Part shown: positions 8,450 to 17,300 of the stretch, piece by piece
Layout: every line of letters starts with the position of its first letter
How positions within the stretch are numbered: the stretch's first letter is position 1
Assembly (NCBI RefSeq): GCF_020193575.1
Contig: NZ_JADYVD010000014.1
Coordinates: 62,001-126,000, forward strand
Direction of reading: 5' to 3'
DNA: 64,000 nt
Source: Ensifer sp. IC4062
GTDB lineage: Bacteria > Pseudomonadota > Alphaproteobacteria > Rhizobiales > Rhizobiaceae
Notes under the pieces: generated by a model
The model's input: only the letters and a program-made list of their open reading frames with translations
Told to the model about the DNA's origin: nothing
Database searches by the model: none
Position numbers and translations under genes: made by a program

Positions 8450-9742
8450 TCACGAGCCTTTGCCGCCGCACTTGCCCGTGGCGACGTTGAAGTTGCCGCA
8501 GGACATCGGCGCCCGCCAATCGGCGATTAGATCCTTCGAATCCGGCAGGTAATCCGACCACTCGTCGCCAACCACGAGGCCGGGCGTTTCCCAGACCGTC
8601 TCGAACTGGCCATCCGTCTGGATTTCACCGATTAGCACCGGCTTGGTGATGTGGTGGTTCGGCATCATCGTGGAATAGCCGCCGGAAAGGTTCGGCACGG
8701 AAATGCCGACCATCGCATCGAGCACGGCGTCGGTGTCGGTAGTGCCAGCCTTTTCGACCGCCTTCAGCCACATGTTGAAGCCGATATAGTGGGCTTCCAT
8801 CGGGTCGTTGGTCACGCGCTTGTCGTTCTTGGTGTAGGCCTTCCAGGTCTTGATGAATTCGGCATTGGCCGGATTGTCGACCGACTGGAAATAGTTCCAG
8901 GCGGCGAGGTGACCGACGAGCGGGCCGGTGTCGAGACCGGCGAGTTCCTCTTCGCCGACCGAGAAGGCGACGACCGGGATGTCCTCGGCCTTGACGCCCT
9001 GGTTGGCGAGTTCCTTGTAGAAGGGCACGTTGGCGTCGCCGTTGATCGTCGAGACGACGGCGGTCTTCTTGCCTGCCGACCCGAACTTCTTGACGTCGGA
9101 AACGATCGTCTGCCAGTCGGAATGGCCGAAGGGCGTGTAGTTGATCATGATGTCTTCGGGCTTGACGCCCTTGGAGATCAGGTAGGCTTCGAGAATTTTG
9201 TTCGTCGTCCGGGGATAGACGTAGTCCGTGCCGGCGAGCACCCAGCGCTCGACCTCTTCGTTCTCCATCAGATAATCGACGGCAGGGATCGCCTGCTGGT
9301 TCGGCGCGGCACCGGTGTAGAAGACATTGCGCTGGCTTTCCTCGCCCTCGTACTGAACGGGATAGAAGAGGATCGAATTCAGCTCCTCAAAGACCGGCAG
9401 CACCGATTTGCGCGACACGGAAGTCCAGCAACCGAAGACGGCCGAAACCTTGTCGACGGAGATGAGCTCGCGCGCCTTTTCGGCAAACAGCGGCCAGTCG
9501 GAGGCGGGATCGACGACGACGGCCTCCAGCTTCTTGCCGAGCAGTCCGCCCTTCTTGTTCTGCTCGTCGATCAGCATGAGCATGGCGTCTTTCAGCGTCG
9601 TCTCGGAGATCGCCATGGTGCCGGAAAGCGAATGAAGAATGCCGACCTTGATGGTGTCCTCGGCGGCGAAGGCGCCGTGGAACGCGGTCGTCGAAAGGGC
9701 GGCAGCGAGGAATGCGCCGCTAACGCGTGCCCTGATAGTCAT
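8450..9742 (-). CDS. urtA: Urea ABC transporter substrate-binding protein UrtA
   Basis: A 430-residue periplasmic binding protein of the amide/urea type. After a signal peptide ending near AFHGAFAAED it shows the UrtA hallmarks: TIKVGILHSLSGTMAISETT, DEQNKKGGLLGKKLEAVVVDPASDWPLFAEKAR-type region, VSAVFGCWTSVSRKSVLPVFE, LFYPVQYEGEE, and the C-terminal cysteine-containing tail CGNFNVATGKCGG. The FYPVQYEGEES segment is specific to urea and short-chain amide binders. It is the first gene of urtABCDE; the leader region upstream has 420 bp before the next gene. Confidence 0.94.
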   Translation of the reverse strand: MTIRARVSGAFLAAALSTTAFHGAFAAEDTIKVGILHSLSGTMAISETTLKDAMLMLIDEQNKKGGLLGKKLEAVVVDPASDWPLFAEKARELISVDKVSAVFGCWTSVSRKSVLPVFEELNSILFYPVQYEGEESQRNVFYTGAAPNQQAIPAVDYLMENEEVERWVLAGTDYVYPRTTNKILEAYLISKGVKPEDIMINYTPFGHSDWQTIVSDVKKFGSAGKKTAVVSTINGDANVPFYKELANQGVKAEDIPVVAFSVGEEELAGLDTGPLVGHLAAWNYFQSVDNPANAEFIKTWKAYTKNDKRVTNDPMEAHYIGFNMWLKAVEKAGTTDTDAVLDAMVGISVPNLSGGYSTMMPNHHITKPVLIGEIQTDGQFETVWETPGLVVGDEWSDYLPDSKDLIADWRAPMSCGNFNVATGKCGGKGS

Positions 9743-10162
9743 CGGATTTGAACCCCTCTAGTTCTGGTCGCCGCAACGGAGCGTGATTGTTCTTGGCCGT
9801 TGCTTCACCGATCATCCGACGATCGCGCTGCACTGCACATACGTCATTCTACGTAGGTGGCGGGGGGAAGAAGGAAGTTCTCACGCCAATCGGGGCGCTT
9901 CGTTCGCGATCTCGCGCGAGGCCGATCTGGCTGCAGGCCTTCAGGGTCCCCGTGCGGATCGGAAGATCACTTCGCCGTGAGGTCTACGCGGCCGCGCGGC
10001 TCTTGAGAGGCGCATAGCACGTCGTAGCTCCTTGAATTGCTGCATGTTTTTGTCCTGAAATCGGCTGCGATTTGAAGGAACATGCAGCAGGCTCCGGCTT
10101 GAAACGAGAGTAAGCCGCTCCAATTCCCTTCAGCAAGTTCAGCTTGCATTCGGAGGGCGCCG
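9743..10162. other. Intergenic region between urtA and the sorbosone-dehydrogenase-like gene
   Basis: These 420 bp separate two divergent genes and should hold both promoters, but no sigma-54 or other promoter matched well enough to mark. It contains a palindromic repeat (10032-10092) and, near the urtA side, a segment (9782-9875) that resembles a second segment at 12704-12785. No plausible coding region was found. Confidence 0.5.
10032..10092. repeat. Rhizobial palindromic mosaic repeat, copy 1
   Basis: GCTGCATGTT (10040-10049) is complementary to AACATGCAGC (10080-10089), and an inner AAATCG-GCTG-CGATTT hairpin lies at 10059-10074. The words TTGAATTGCTGCATGTTT, AAATCG and CGATTT recur in the copy at 35050-35087, and the reverse complement (GTGCAGCAATTCAAA) in those at 31967 and 36891, which establishes a dispersed family inside this window. 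Confidence 0.75.
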
Positions 10163-11167
10163 ATGGACGTCTTTTCCTCGAAAGCCGGATCTCTCTCCGC
10201 TCGAATACGATCTCTCGCGCTGGCGGCGGTCGCCTCCGGTGTGGCTCTCGGTCCGGCGTGGGCCGAACTGCTCGCCCGCGTTCCCGCCGCGCGCGAAATG
10301 GCGGTCTGCGGCAACGTAGTGTTCGTCGGAACCAAAGGTTCCTCGGTCTATGCCGTGCCGTTGTCCGGCGGCGGCGCCCGGCGGGTCGCCTCCGGGTTCT
10401 CTGCTGCGAACGGAGTCGCATGCTCTGGCGGTCGTTTGTTCGTCGCGTCGAGGGACCGCGTTACCGCGTTCGACATCGGACGCGGGGGCGCTCTTAGCGG
10501 CAGGCGCGATATTCGCCGCGGCCTGCCGAATTCGGGGGCCCATAGTTATCGCTATATCGCCGTCGGCCCCGATTCCCGGCTCTATGTCTCGTTTGGATCG
10601 CCTTGCAACATTTGCCGGCCGCGCGGGCTGCAGGGCACGATCGTCAGCATGAACCAGGACGGGTCCGATCTTCGCCGGGTCGCCTGGGGCGTGCGCAACT
10701 CGGTCGGCTTCGACTGGCGCGGCGGCACCATGTACTTTACCGACAACGGCGCCGACGGAATGGGCGACGATATCCCACCGGACGAGCTCAACGCGCTTCG
10801 GCCGGGCGGCTTTTACGGCTTTCCCTATTTTGGAGGCCAGACCCGCCTCGAAGGCTTTGAGGACGCGACGCCGCCCGAGCGGCAGATTCCTCCCGTCCTC
10901 AACTTCCAGGCGCATGTCGCGGCCCTCGGCATCCATTTTTTCCGCAGCCTCGGCGGTGATGCTCTGGTGGCCCAGCACGGCAGTTGGGACAGGTCGGTTC
11001 CGGTCGGGTATCAGGTGGTGCGAGTACGTTTCCGGGGCGGCCGACCGGTTTCGGCGACGACTTTCCTCAGAGACGTCGGCCGGCCCGTGGACGTAAAGGA
11101 AGCGCCCGACGGTTCCATTCTCGTATCCGACGATGCCGGAGGAGCGGTTTACGTCTTCAGGCGATGA
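10163..11167 (+). CDS. Sorbosone/PQQ-glucose dehydrogenase-like secreted protein
   Basis: A 334-residue protein with an N-terminal signal peptide (cleavage near ALGPAWAELL) and a six-bladed beta-propeller pattern of the soluble aldose/sorbosone dehydrogenase superfamily. Family-like motifs are YIAVGPDSRLYVSFGSPCN, GVRNSVGFDW, MYFTDNGADGMGDDIPPDELN and AQHGSWDRSVPVGYQVVRV; the last two match the usual active-site and calcium-binding loops. Members use pyrroloquinoline quinone or are uncharacterised; the true substrate and cofactor cannot be read here. It stands alone: urtA is divergent, and the convergent ligase gene ends 134 bp downstream. Confidence 0.8.
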   Translation: MDVFSSKAGSLSARIRSLALAAVASGVALGPAWAELLARVPAAREMAVCGNVVFVGTKGSSVYAVPLSGGGARRVASGFSAANGVACSGGRLFVASRDRVTAFDIGRGGALSGRRDIRRGLPNSGAHSYRYIAVGPDSRLYVSFGSPCNICRPRGLQGTIVSMNQDGSDLRRVAWGVRNSVGFDWRGGTMYFTDNGADGMGDDIPPDELNALRPGGFYGFPYFGGQTRLEGFEDATPPERQIPPVLNFQAHVAALGIHFFRSLGGDALVAQHGSWDRSVPVGYQVVRVRFRGGRPVSATTFLRDVGRPVDVKEAPDGSILVSDDAGGAVYVFRR

Positions 11168-11300
11168 AACCGGAACTATCCCGCTATAACCTGCAGACCG
11201 TTCCCACGGCGACAAGCGTCCGAACCGCGAAGTATGAGCGCGCTTCGGCCCGATCTCGCCGCTTCAGAAAGGGTCGTCGGGACAGCGGCACTTCCCGCCC

Positions 11301-12395
11301 TCACCGCGGCAGGATCTGTTCATAGGTGCACTGGCGCGGATCCTTGTCCGGCCTCCAGCGCATCAACTTTGTGCCGTGACGAAAGCGCCGGTTGCTGACG
11401 TGGTCGAATCTAACCTCAACGACGAGTTCCGGACGCACCGGTTCCCATTCGCCGCTACGTTCGCTGCTCCAGCGGCTGGGGCCGCCGGGAGCCTTGCCGG
11501 TAAAGCCCGGTGGTTCACGCAAGGCCTCGAGTCGCCGCGTCAGCGCTGGCCGCTCCTTGTCGGAAATCGTCGCGGTGAAGCCGACATGGTTCAGCGTTCC
11601 ATCTGCATCGTACAGGCCGAGCAAGAGCGAGCCGATCTGCGCGCTGTCGCTTTCGTACCGGAAGCCGCCGACGACGCAATCGGCCGTCTTCAGGCGTTTG
11701 ACCTTCACCATTGCCCGCTCTCCGCATTCATAGGGGCCATCGCGTCTTTTTGCGACGACGCCATCGGTGGCGTCTGCTTGCCACCCGGTGAGCCAGCGCT
11801 CGGCTTCATGCTTGTCAAGCGTGAACGGCGAAAGCTCCAGCTTGTCGGTAATGGCGTTCTCCCTGCCGAAGGCTTCAAGCGCAGCTCGCCGGACAGCGAG
11901 TGGCTCGCCAGTGAGGATTGCGCCGTCCGTGCCGACCAGCACGTCGAAGAGGATGAGCTTGGCGGGTGTCTCCTCCGAGAGCTTTCGAACGCGGCTCGCC
12001 GCCGGATGCAGACGCATCTGCAGTGCATCGAACGAAAGCCGCCCATCGACCTCGATTACCAGTTCGCCGTCAACGACGAATTGTAGGGCGCCCAATTGCC
12101 GCAGCACGGTGACGACCTCCGGGAAGAAGCGTCCGAGCGGCTTGCCGGATTTCGCACGCAGATCGACCTCTTCGCCGGACTTGAAGGCAAGGCAGCGGAA
12201 ACCGTCCCACTTCGGCTCGTACTGCCATGTACCATCATCAGGGAGTTCCGGGGCCGAGCGCGCCTCCATCGCCGCGGTGCTGACGGGCAGCACGAAGCCG
12301 CCGGCAGTCAAGACTTCGCCGGTGGCTCTTACCTTTCGGCTCAGTCCCGGTGCCTTGGCCCGCTTCGTTGGTCTTTCACGCGTGCGTAGAGCCAT
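11301..12395 (-). CDS. ATP-dependent DNA ligase, LigD ligase-domain type
   Basis: A 364-residue ATP-dependent DNA ligase corresponding to the central ligase domain of LigD, without polymerase or nuclease domains. The nucleotidyltransferase motif I is EPKWDGFR with the AMP-accepting Lys at residue 62; further motifs are VVDGELVIE, LILFDVLVG, DGVVAKRRDGPY and MVKVKRLKTADCVVGGF, followed by an OB-fold region ending in VEVRFDHVSNRRFRHG. Free-standing ligases of this type in rhizobia accompany Ku-based end joining, but no ku gene is in the window. A short lysine-rich gene with a frameshift ends 12 bp upstream and may have been co-transcribed. Confidence 0.9.
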   Translation of the reverse strand: MALRTRERPTKRAKAPGLSRKVRATGEVLTAGGFVLPVSTAAMEARSAPELPDDGTWQYEPKWDGFRCLAFKSGEEVDLRAKSGKPLGRFFPEVVTVLRQLGALQFVVDGELVIEVDGRLSFDALQMRLHPAASRVRKLSEETPAKLILFDVLVGTDGAILTGEPLAVRRAALEAFGRENAITDKLELSPFTLDKHEAERWLTGWQADATDGVVAKRRDGPYECGERAMVKVKRLKTADCVVGGFRYESDSAQIGSLLLGLYDADGTLNHVGFTATISDKERPALTRRLEALREPPGFTGKAPGGPSRWSSERSGEWEPVRPELVVEVRFDHVSNRRFRHGTKLMRWRPDKDPRQCTYEQILPR

Positions 12396-12407
12396 CGTCC
12401 ACCCCCT

Positions 12408-12598
12408 CTAGTTCAGCCTGACGGAGCGTTCCTTCGCCCAGCCTTGAAACCTGCCAAGCTCCTTGAGGAAGGCCCGCGCTGGCGGTGAAATGCTCGTTCC
12501 CCGGAGCGATTCCGCGGTGCCTGCTTTGCCGCAACCGGGGTCGTGGTCGGCAATGGTGGCCGCTTTTTCGTTGTTTCGCCCGCGGCTTTCCTGGCCAT
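12408..12598 (-). pseudogene. Small basic protein gene, apparently frameshifted
   Basis: An ATG at 12598 has a clear ribosome-binding site (AAAGGAG, 7 bp upstream) and opens a Lys/Ala/Pro-rich reading frame (MARKAAGETTKKRPPLPTTT). A more natural-looking C-terminus, ISPPARAFLKELGRFQGW followed by AKERSVRLN and a stop at 12408, lies in a different frame. Adding one G to the GGGG run near 12500 would join both into one protein of about 63 residues. I infer a single-base deletion or a sequencing error in a homopolymer. Function unknown; position next to the ligase gene (12 bp) suggests it was co-transcribed with it. Confidence 0.45.
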
Positions 12599-12933
12599 GG
12601 CAGCACTCCTTTGGTCGAGTACCGACGGGCACCAAACCCCGACCCACGGAGGTTAGTTCCGCCTGCGGACCAAGATCGACTGCCTCGGTCGCCGCAGCGG
12701 CGACGTGATTGTTCCTGGCCATCTCGCTGCACGGCGCATACTCCGCTCTGTTTAGGCGGCGAGAGGAAGCAGCATCAAGGTCGCACCGGAGTTGACGGCG
12801 GCGCGTTGAAAATGGCGCAAGGCAATTGATGACGAAATCGACGCGCCTGTCTGGCCGCAGCATGATTTTTCCGGTTATTGGAAACCCATGAACGCCGGCG
12901 GCGATGTTGGCATAGCAAATAGAGGGTAAAATC
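12599..12933. other. Intergenic region between the small basic gene and the OsmC-like gene
   Basis: These 335 bp contain the divergent promoters of the ligase-side unit and of the OsmC-like gene. A 17-bp segment at 12704-12720 matches 9782-9798 at 16 of 17 positions, and the similarity resumes after an indel. A ribosome-binding site GAGGG precedes the OsmC-like start. No convincing additional gene was found. Confidence 0.45.
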
Positions 12934-13368
12934 ATGAAAGCACGAATCAAATGGGTTGAAGAGCGCACGTTCGTCGGCGAATCCGGAAGCGGTCACAAAC
13001 TCGTATTCGGGACGGCTTCCGGGCCGGAGGGGAGAACTCCCGGACCGAGCCCGATGGAATTGGTGCTGATCGGGGCCGGTGGCTGCTCGGCTTACGACGT
13101 CGTTCACATCCTCGAAAAAGGCCGCGAGGCGGTCGAGGACTGCACCGTCGAGCTCGATGCGGAACGGGCCGAAACGGACCCGAGGGTCTTTACCCGCATC
13201 CACATGCACTTCGTGGTCAAGGGGCGCGGCATAGCCCCAAAGAAGGTCGAGCGGGCGGTGGCCCTGTCCCTGGAAAAATACTGCTCGGCATCGGCGATGC
13301 TGGCGAAGACCGCCACCATCACCCATGACTTTACTCTCATCGACACCGCCGTGACGAGTCCGGGCTAA
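12934..13368 (+). CDS. OsmC-family peroxide/redox protein
   Basis: A 144-residue protein of the OsmC/Ohr superfamily, closest in pattern to the YhfA-like group. The two redox cysteines of the family are present: Cys51 in LIGAGGCSAYDVVHILEKGR and Cys117 in LSLEKYCSASAMLAKTA. The N-terminal MKARIKWVEERTFVGESGSG strand pattern is also typical. Members reduce organic hydroperoxides or act on related thiol substrates in the cytoplasm; the YhfA-like group is poorly defined, so substrate is uncertain. It stands alone, convergent with the RidA-like gene. Confidence 0.85.
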   Translation: MKARIKWVEERTFVGESGSGHKLVFGTASGPEGRTPGPSPMELVLIGAGGCSAYDVVHILEKGREAVEDCTVELDAERAETDPRVFTRIHMHFVVKGRGIAPKKVERAVALSLEKYCSASAMLAKTATITHDFTLIDTAVTSPG

Positions 13369-13390
13369 TCACCGATAGCATCACTGGATG

Positions 13391-13414
13391 CCGGAGCACC
13401 TTGAAGCGCTCCGG
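13391..13414. terminator. Short hairpin between convergent genes
   Basis: CCGGAGC (13391-13397) pairs with GCTCCGG (13408-13414) around a 10-base loop. It lies between the convergent ends of the OsmC-like gene (13368) and the RidA-like gene (13425) and could end transcripts from either side; there is no U-run, so the assignment is weak. Confidence 0.35.
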
Positions 13415-13424
13415 CCGACCAGAC

Positions 13425-13823
13425 CTAAGTGTTTTCGGGAATGCGCGCGATGACCTTGATCTCGAAATCGAAACCCGCAAGCCAGTTTACGCCGATTGCG
13501 GTCCAGTTCGGGTACGGCGATTTGTCAAATATGTGATTCTTGACCTCCATGATGGTCTCGAACTGGTTCTCGGGATCCGTATGGAACGTCGTCACGTCGA
13601 CGATATCGTCGAAGGTGCAGCCTGCCGCCTCCAACGTTGCCCGCAGGTTTTCGAAGGCCAATTGTACCTGACGCTTGAAGTCAGGCTCAGGACTTCCATC
13701 GGCGCGGCTACCAACCTGCCCCGAAACAAACAGAAGGTCACGAGAGCGGATCGCGGCCGAATAGCCGTGGGCTGCGTAGAGGGCATGCCGATTGGCCGGG
13801 AATACTGGGTTGCGCTGTGTCAT
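13425..13823 (-). CDS. RidA/YjgF-family protein
   Basis: A 132-residue member of the RidA/YjgF/UK114 superfamily: RSRDLLFVSGQVGSRADGSP, DFKRQVQLAFENLRATLEAA and CTFDDIVDVTTFHTD are all typical. The archetypal imine deaminase RidA has an essential Arg near the C-terminus in a P-x-R context; here the equivalent stretch reads SPYPNWTAIGVNWLAG with Trp in the place where Arg is expected, so this is probably one of the other Rid subfamilies with different or no deaminase activity. Three operator-like palindromes lie 51-115 bp upstream of the start, so its expression is probably controlled by a TetR-like or similar dimeric regulator. Confidence 0.85.
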   Translation of the reverse strand: MTQRNPVFPANRHALYAAHGYSAAIRSRDLLFVSGQVGSRADGSPEPDFKRQVQLAFENLRATLEAAGCTFDDIVDVTTFHTDPENQFETIMEVKNHIFDKSPYPNWTAIGVNWLAGFDFEIKVIARIPENT

Positions 13824-14330
13824 CTTTTAAGTCCTTCACCTTGGGGGCTTCACACGCCGTGACATAGGTTGAGATACGGCGCGTATGCAGAGCAACATAT
13901 ATACGCACCGTATGTCAAATCACATACGGTGCGTATATGCGCAACGAATCATCAGGCCGGTGAATGGGGAGGCTGCAGCCCGGCTATTGAATGGCGCAGC
14001 GCGCAACGCGGCTCTCTGGATCGCCGCGAGCGACGATCCCAAAGATGTGCTGTGGAAAGCCCTCGAGGCCTTCCGCTTTCTGGCGACCGGCTTGCTGGCG
14101 AAGTAGATGTGAATCTGGGAGAAGCGGCCGAACGTCCGATTCGTCGGCAACGACCGCGTTCCCTCATCCTGAACGCCTTCATCTCCGGCGGCTTTGCACC
14201 GGCGCTTATGACCAGATCAGGCCGATCTGCCGAAACTTTTCCCGCAATGCAGCAATTTCACGCATCGCCCGTCTGTGTTACGAAGGGAAAACTGGCGTCC
14301 GGCCGGCAGCGCAACAGATGACGAGGGACC
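13824..14330. other. Intergenic region with operator cluster and possible regulator remnants
   Basis: 507 bp between the RidA-like gene and the permease-kinase gene. It carries the operator cluster at 13874-13938. Right of it a short open stretch (14000-14106, plus strand) reads ARNAALWIAASDDPKDVLWK and continues ALEAFRFLATGLLAK before a stop, which has the look of a natural protein C-terminus; an ATG at 13937 opens only eight codons. These could be pieces of a deleted regulator gene. No intact gene was found. Confidence 0.4.
13874..13938. promoter_or_regulatory. Triple 13-bp operator cluster upstream of ridA-like gene
   Basis: Three copies of the palindromic word ATACG-NNN-CGTAT are present: ATACGGCGCGTAT (13874-13886), ATACGCACCGTAT (13901-13913) and ATACGGTGCGTAT (13924-13936). 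The second and third form a perfect 17-bp inverted repeat (13899-13915 against 13922-13938) around CAAATC. Start-to-start spacing is 27 and 23 bp, about two to two and a half helical turns. The cluster sits in the promoter region of the divergently placed ridA-like gene and has the form expected of binding sites for a dimeric repressor of the TetR type. Confidence 0.65.
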
Positions 14331-17300
14331 ATGGCGGCACGCCAGCGCATCATTCCCGTTCGACGAGAATATAATCGCTGGGTGGCGAACCAGACGCTTG
14401 AGGATTATGCGCTGCGGTTTACCGCCAAAAGCGCGCGACGGTTTTCCTCCGAGCGCATCTCGCAGACGGCGATCGGCGCGATCTCGTTTCTGGCGCTTGA
14501 AGCCATCGGCGGCGCCATCACGATGTCCTACGGCACGACGAATGCGATCGTCGCGATCCTCGTCGCCAGCATCATGATCCTGCTCGTCGGCCTGCCGATA
14601 AGCCGCTATGCGATCCGCCACGGCGTCGACATCGACCTTCTGACGCGCGGCGCGAGCTTCGGCTATATCGGCTCGACGATCACCTCGCTGATCTATGCGA
14701 GCTTCACCTTCATTCTCTTTGCGATCGAGGCGTCGATCATGTCCGGAGCGCTGGAGCTTGCCCTCGGCGTGCCGCTGTGGATCGGCTACATCGTCAGCGC
14801 CGTCGTGGTGATCCCGCTCGTCACCCACGGCGTCCGGCTCATCAGCAAGTTCCAGCTGATGACGCAGCCCTTCTGGATCGTGCTCAACATCCTGCCCTTC
14901 GCCTTCATCGCGCTCGCCGACTGGGAAAAGGTCGGGCTGTGGCTTGCCTATTCCGGCATCCATCATGCCTCCGGCCCTTCCGGCACCATCGCGCCCTTCG
15001 ATCTCGTGGAGTTCGGCGCCGCCTCAGCGGTAATCTTCGCGCTGATGGCGCAGATCGGCGAACAGGTCGACTTCCTCCGCTTCCTGCCGCCGGACGGCCA
15101 GAGAAAGCTGCACCACCGCATCGCCGTCTTTCTCGCCGGCTCCGGCTGGGTGATCGTCGGCGCGCCGAAGCTGCTGGCCGGTTCGTTTCTCGTCGTGCTG
15201 GCGCTCAGTGCCGGCGTGCCTTCGACGCGCGCCGCCGACCCGGCGCAGATGTACTACACGGCCTTCGGCTACATTTTCCCATCGGATACGGCGGCGCTTC
15301 TTTTGATGGTCGCCTTCGTCGTCATCTCGCAGCTGAAGATCAACGTGATGAACGCCTATGCCGGCTCGCTTGCCTGGTCGAACTTCTTCTCGCGGCTCAC
15401 CCACAGCCATCCCGGCCGCGTCATCTGGCTGGTTTTCAACGTGGCGATCGCGCTCCTCCTGATGGAGCTCGGCATCTACCGGCTGCTCGAGGAGACGCTC
15501 GGCATCTTCTCGATCGTCGCCATGGCCTGGCTGTGTGCCATCTCGGCCGATCTCTTCGTCAACAAACCGCTCGGCCTATCGCCCCCCGGCATCGAATTCA
15601 AGCGCGCCCACCTCTACGACATCAATCCCGTCGGTCTCGGGACCATGGGTATCTCGGCAATCCTTGCGCTGACGGCGCATTTCGGTGCTTTCGGTGAGAT
15701 CGCCGCCTCGCTCGCCCCCTATATCGCGTTCGTCACGGCTTTCATCGCCTCGCCGCTAATCGCCTGGGGAACGGAAGGAAAGTTCTACCTCGCTCGCAAG
15801 CCGCGCAAGAGCTGGTTTCGGGAGAGCGAGATCGCCTGCTCGATCTGCGAGCATCCGTTCGAGCCGGAAGACATGGCCTGGTGCCCGGCCTATGCCGCGC
15901 CGATCTGCTCGCTCTGCTGCTCGCTCGACAGCCGCTGTCACGACATGTGCAAGCCGAAAGCGCGGCTGAACACGCAGATCGCGACGGTCGCAAAGACGAT
16001 TCTGCCGAAGGCGGTGACCGCAAAGCTCGCGACGAGGCTCGGCCGCTACGCGATCTCCGCCATTCTCTCGATCAGCGGCATCGGCCTCATTCTCGCGATG
16101 ATCGCTCATCAGACGACCGCCGCTACGCCCGAGACCGCGGCCGTCGTCGAACGCACCATCGCGATTGTCTTCTTCGTCTTTGCAATCGCCGCCGGCGTCG
16201 TCTCATGGTTCTACGTGCTCGCCCATGACAGCCGCGTCGTGGCGGAAGAGGAATCCTCGCGCCAGAACACGCTGCTCCTCAAGGAAATCGCCGCGCACAA
16301 GAAGACCGACGCCGCCTTGCAGAACGCCAAGGAAGCGGCGGAAGCGGCGAACCGGGCGAAGAGCCGCTATGTCGTGGGCTTGAGCCACGAACTGCGCACG
16401 CCGCTCAACGCCGTGCTCGGCTATGCGCAGATCCTCGAACGGGACGAGACCATACCGCCCTCAAGGCAGGGGGCGATCAAGGTGATCAAGCGCAGCGCCG
16501 ATCACCTTTCGGGTCTTATCGATGGCCTGCTCGACATATCCAAGATCGAGGCCGGCAAGCTGCAGGTCTATTCCAACGAGATCAACATTCACGATTTCCT
16601 CGACCAGATCGTCGACATGTTCCGCCCGCAAGCCCAGGCCAAGGGCATCGCCTTCGAACACGACCGGGCGGCGGCGCTGCCGCAATATGTGCGAACGGAC
16701 GAGAAGCGGTTGAGACAGATCCTCGTCAATCTCCTGTCGAACGCGCTGAAGTTCACCGAACGCGGCCGCATCCGCTTCGACGTCGGCTATCGTAACCAGG
16801 TCGCCACCTTCACCATCGAGGACAGCGGCCGCGGCATCAGCGACAAGGACCTGCCGCGGATCTTCGATCCGTTCCAGCGCGGCGAGGCGGAACACCGCAT
16901 GCCCGGTCTCGGGCTGGGCCTCACCATCACGCGCCTGCTCACCCAGACGCTCGGCGGCGAAATTTCCGTCACCAGCGAAAGGGATAAGGGCACGGCTTTC
17001 CGAGTCCGCCTGATGCTCTCCGCCGTCGACCGGCCGGCGGCGCTCAACGATCCGGTGCGCCGCATCCGCTCCTACAAAGGCGCTCGCCGCACCATCGTCG
17101 TCGTCGACGACAACGAGGATCACCGCGATCTGATGCGCGAAGTGCTTGCCCCGATCGATTTCGTCGTACTGACGGCGGCGAGCGGACGGGACTGCCTGAC
17201 GCTCACCGAAGATATCAAGCCCGACCTGTTCCTGATCGACATCTCCATGCCCGGCATGAACGGCTGGGAACTGGTGGCGCGCTTGCGTGAGAGCGGCCAG

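Noticed and set aside
9783-10017. Short plus-strand open frames upstream of urtA
   Set aside because: No ribosome-binding sites and no natural residue pattern; the similar segment at 12704 shows they are part of a repeated intergenic sequence.
13899-13938. The 17-bp inverted repeat as a transcription terminator
   Set aside because: It has no U-run, lies upstream rather than downstream of the adjacent gene, and its arms repeat a third nearby word, which fits operators better.
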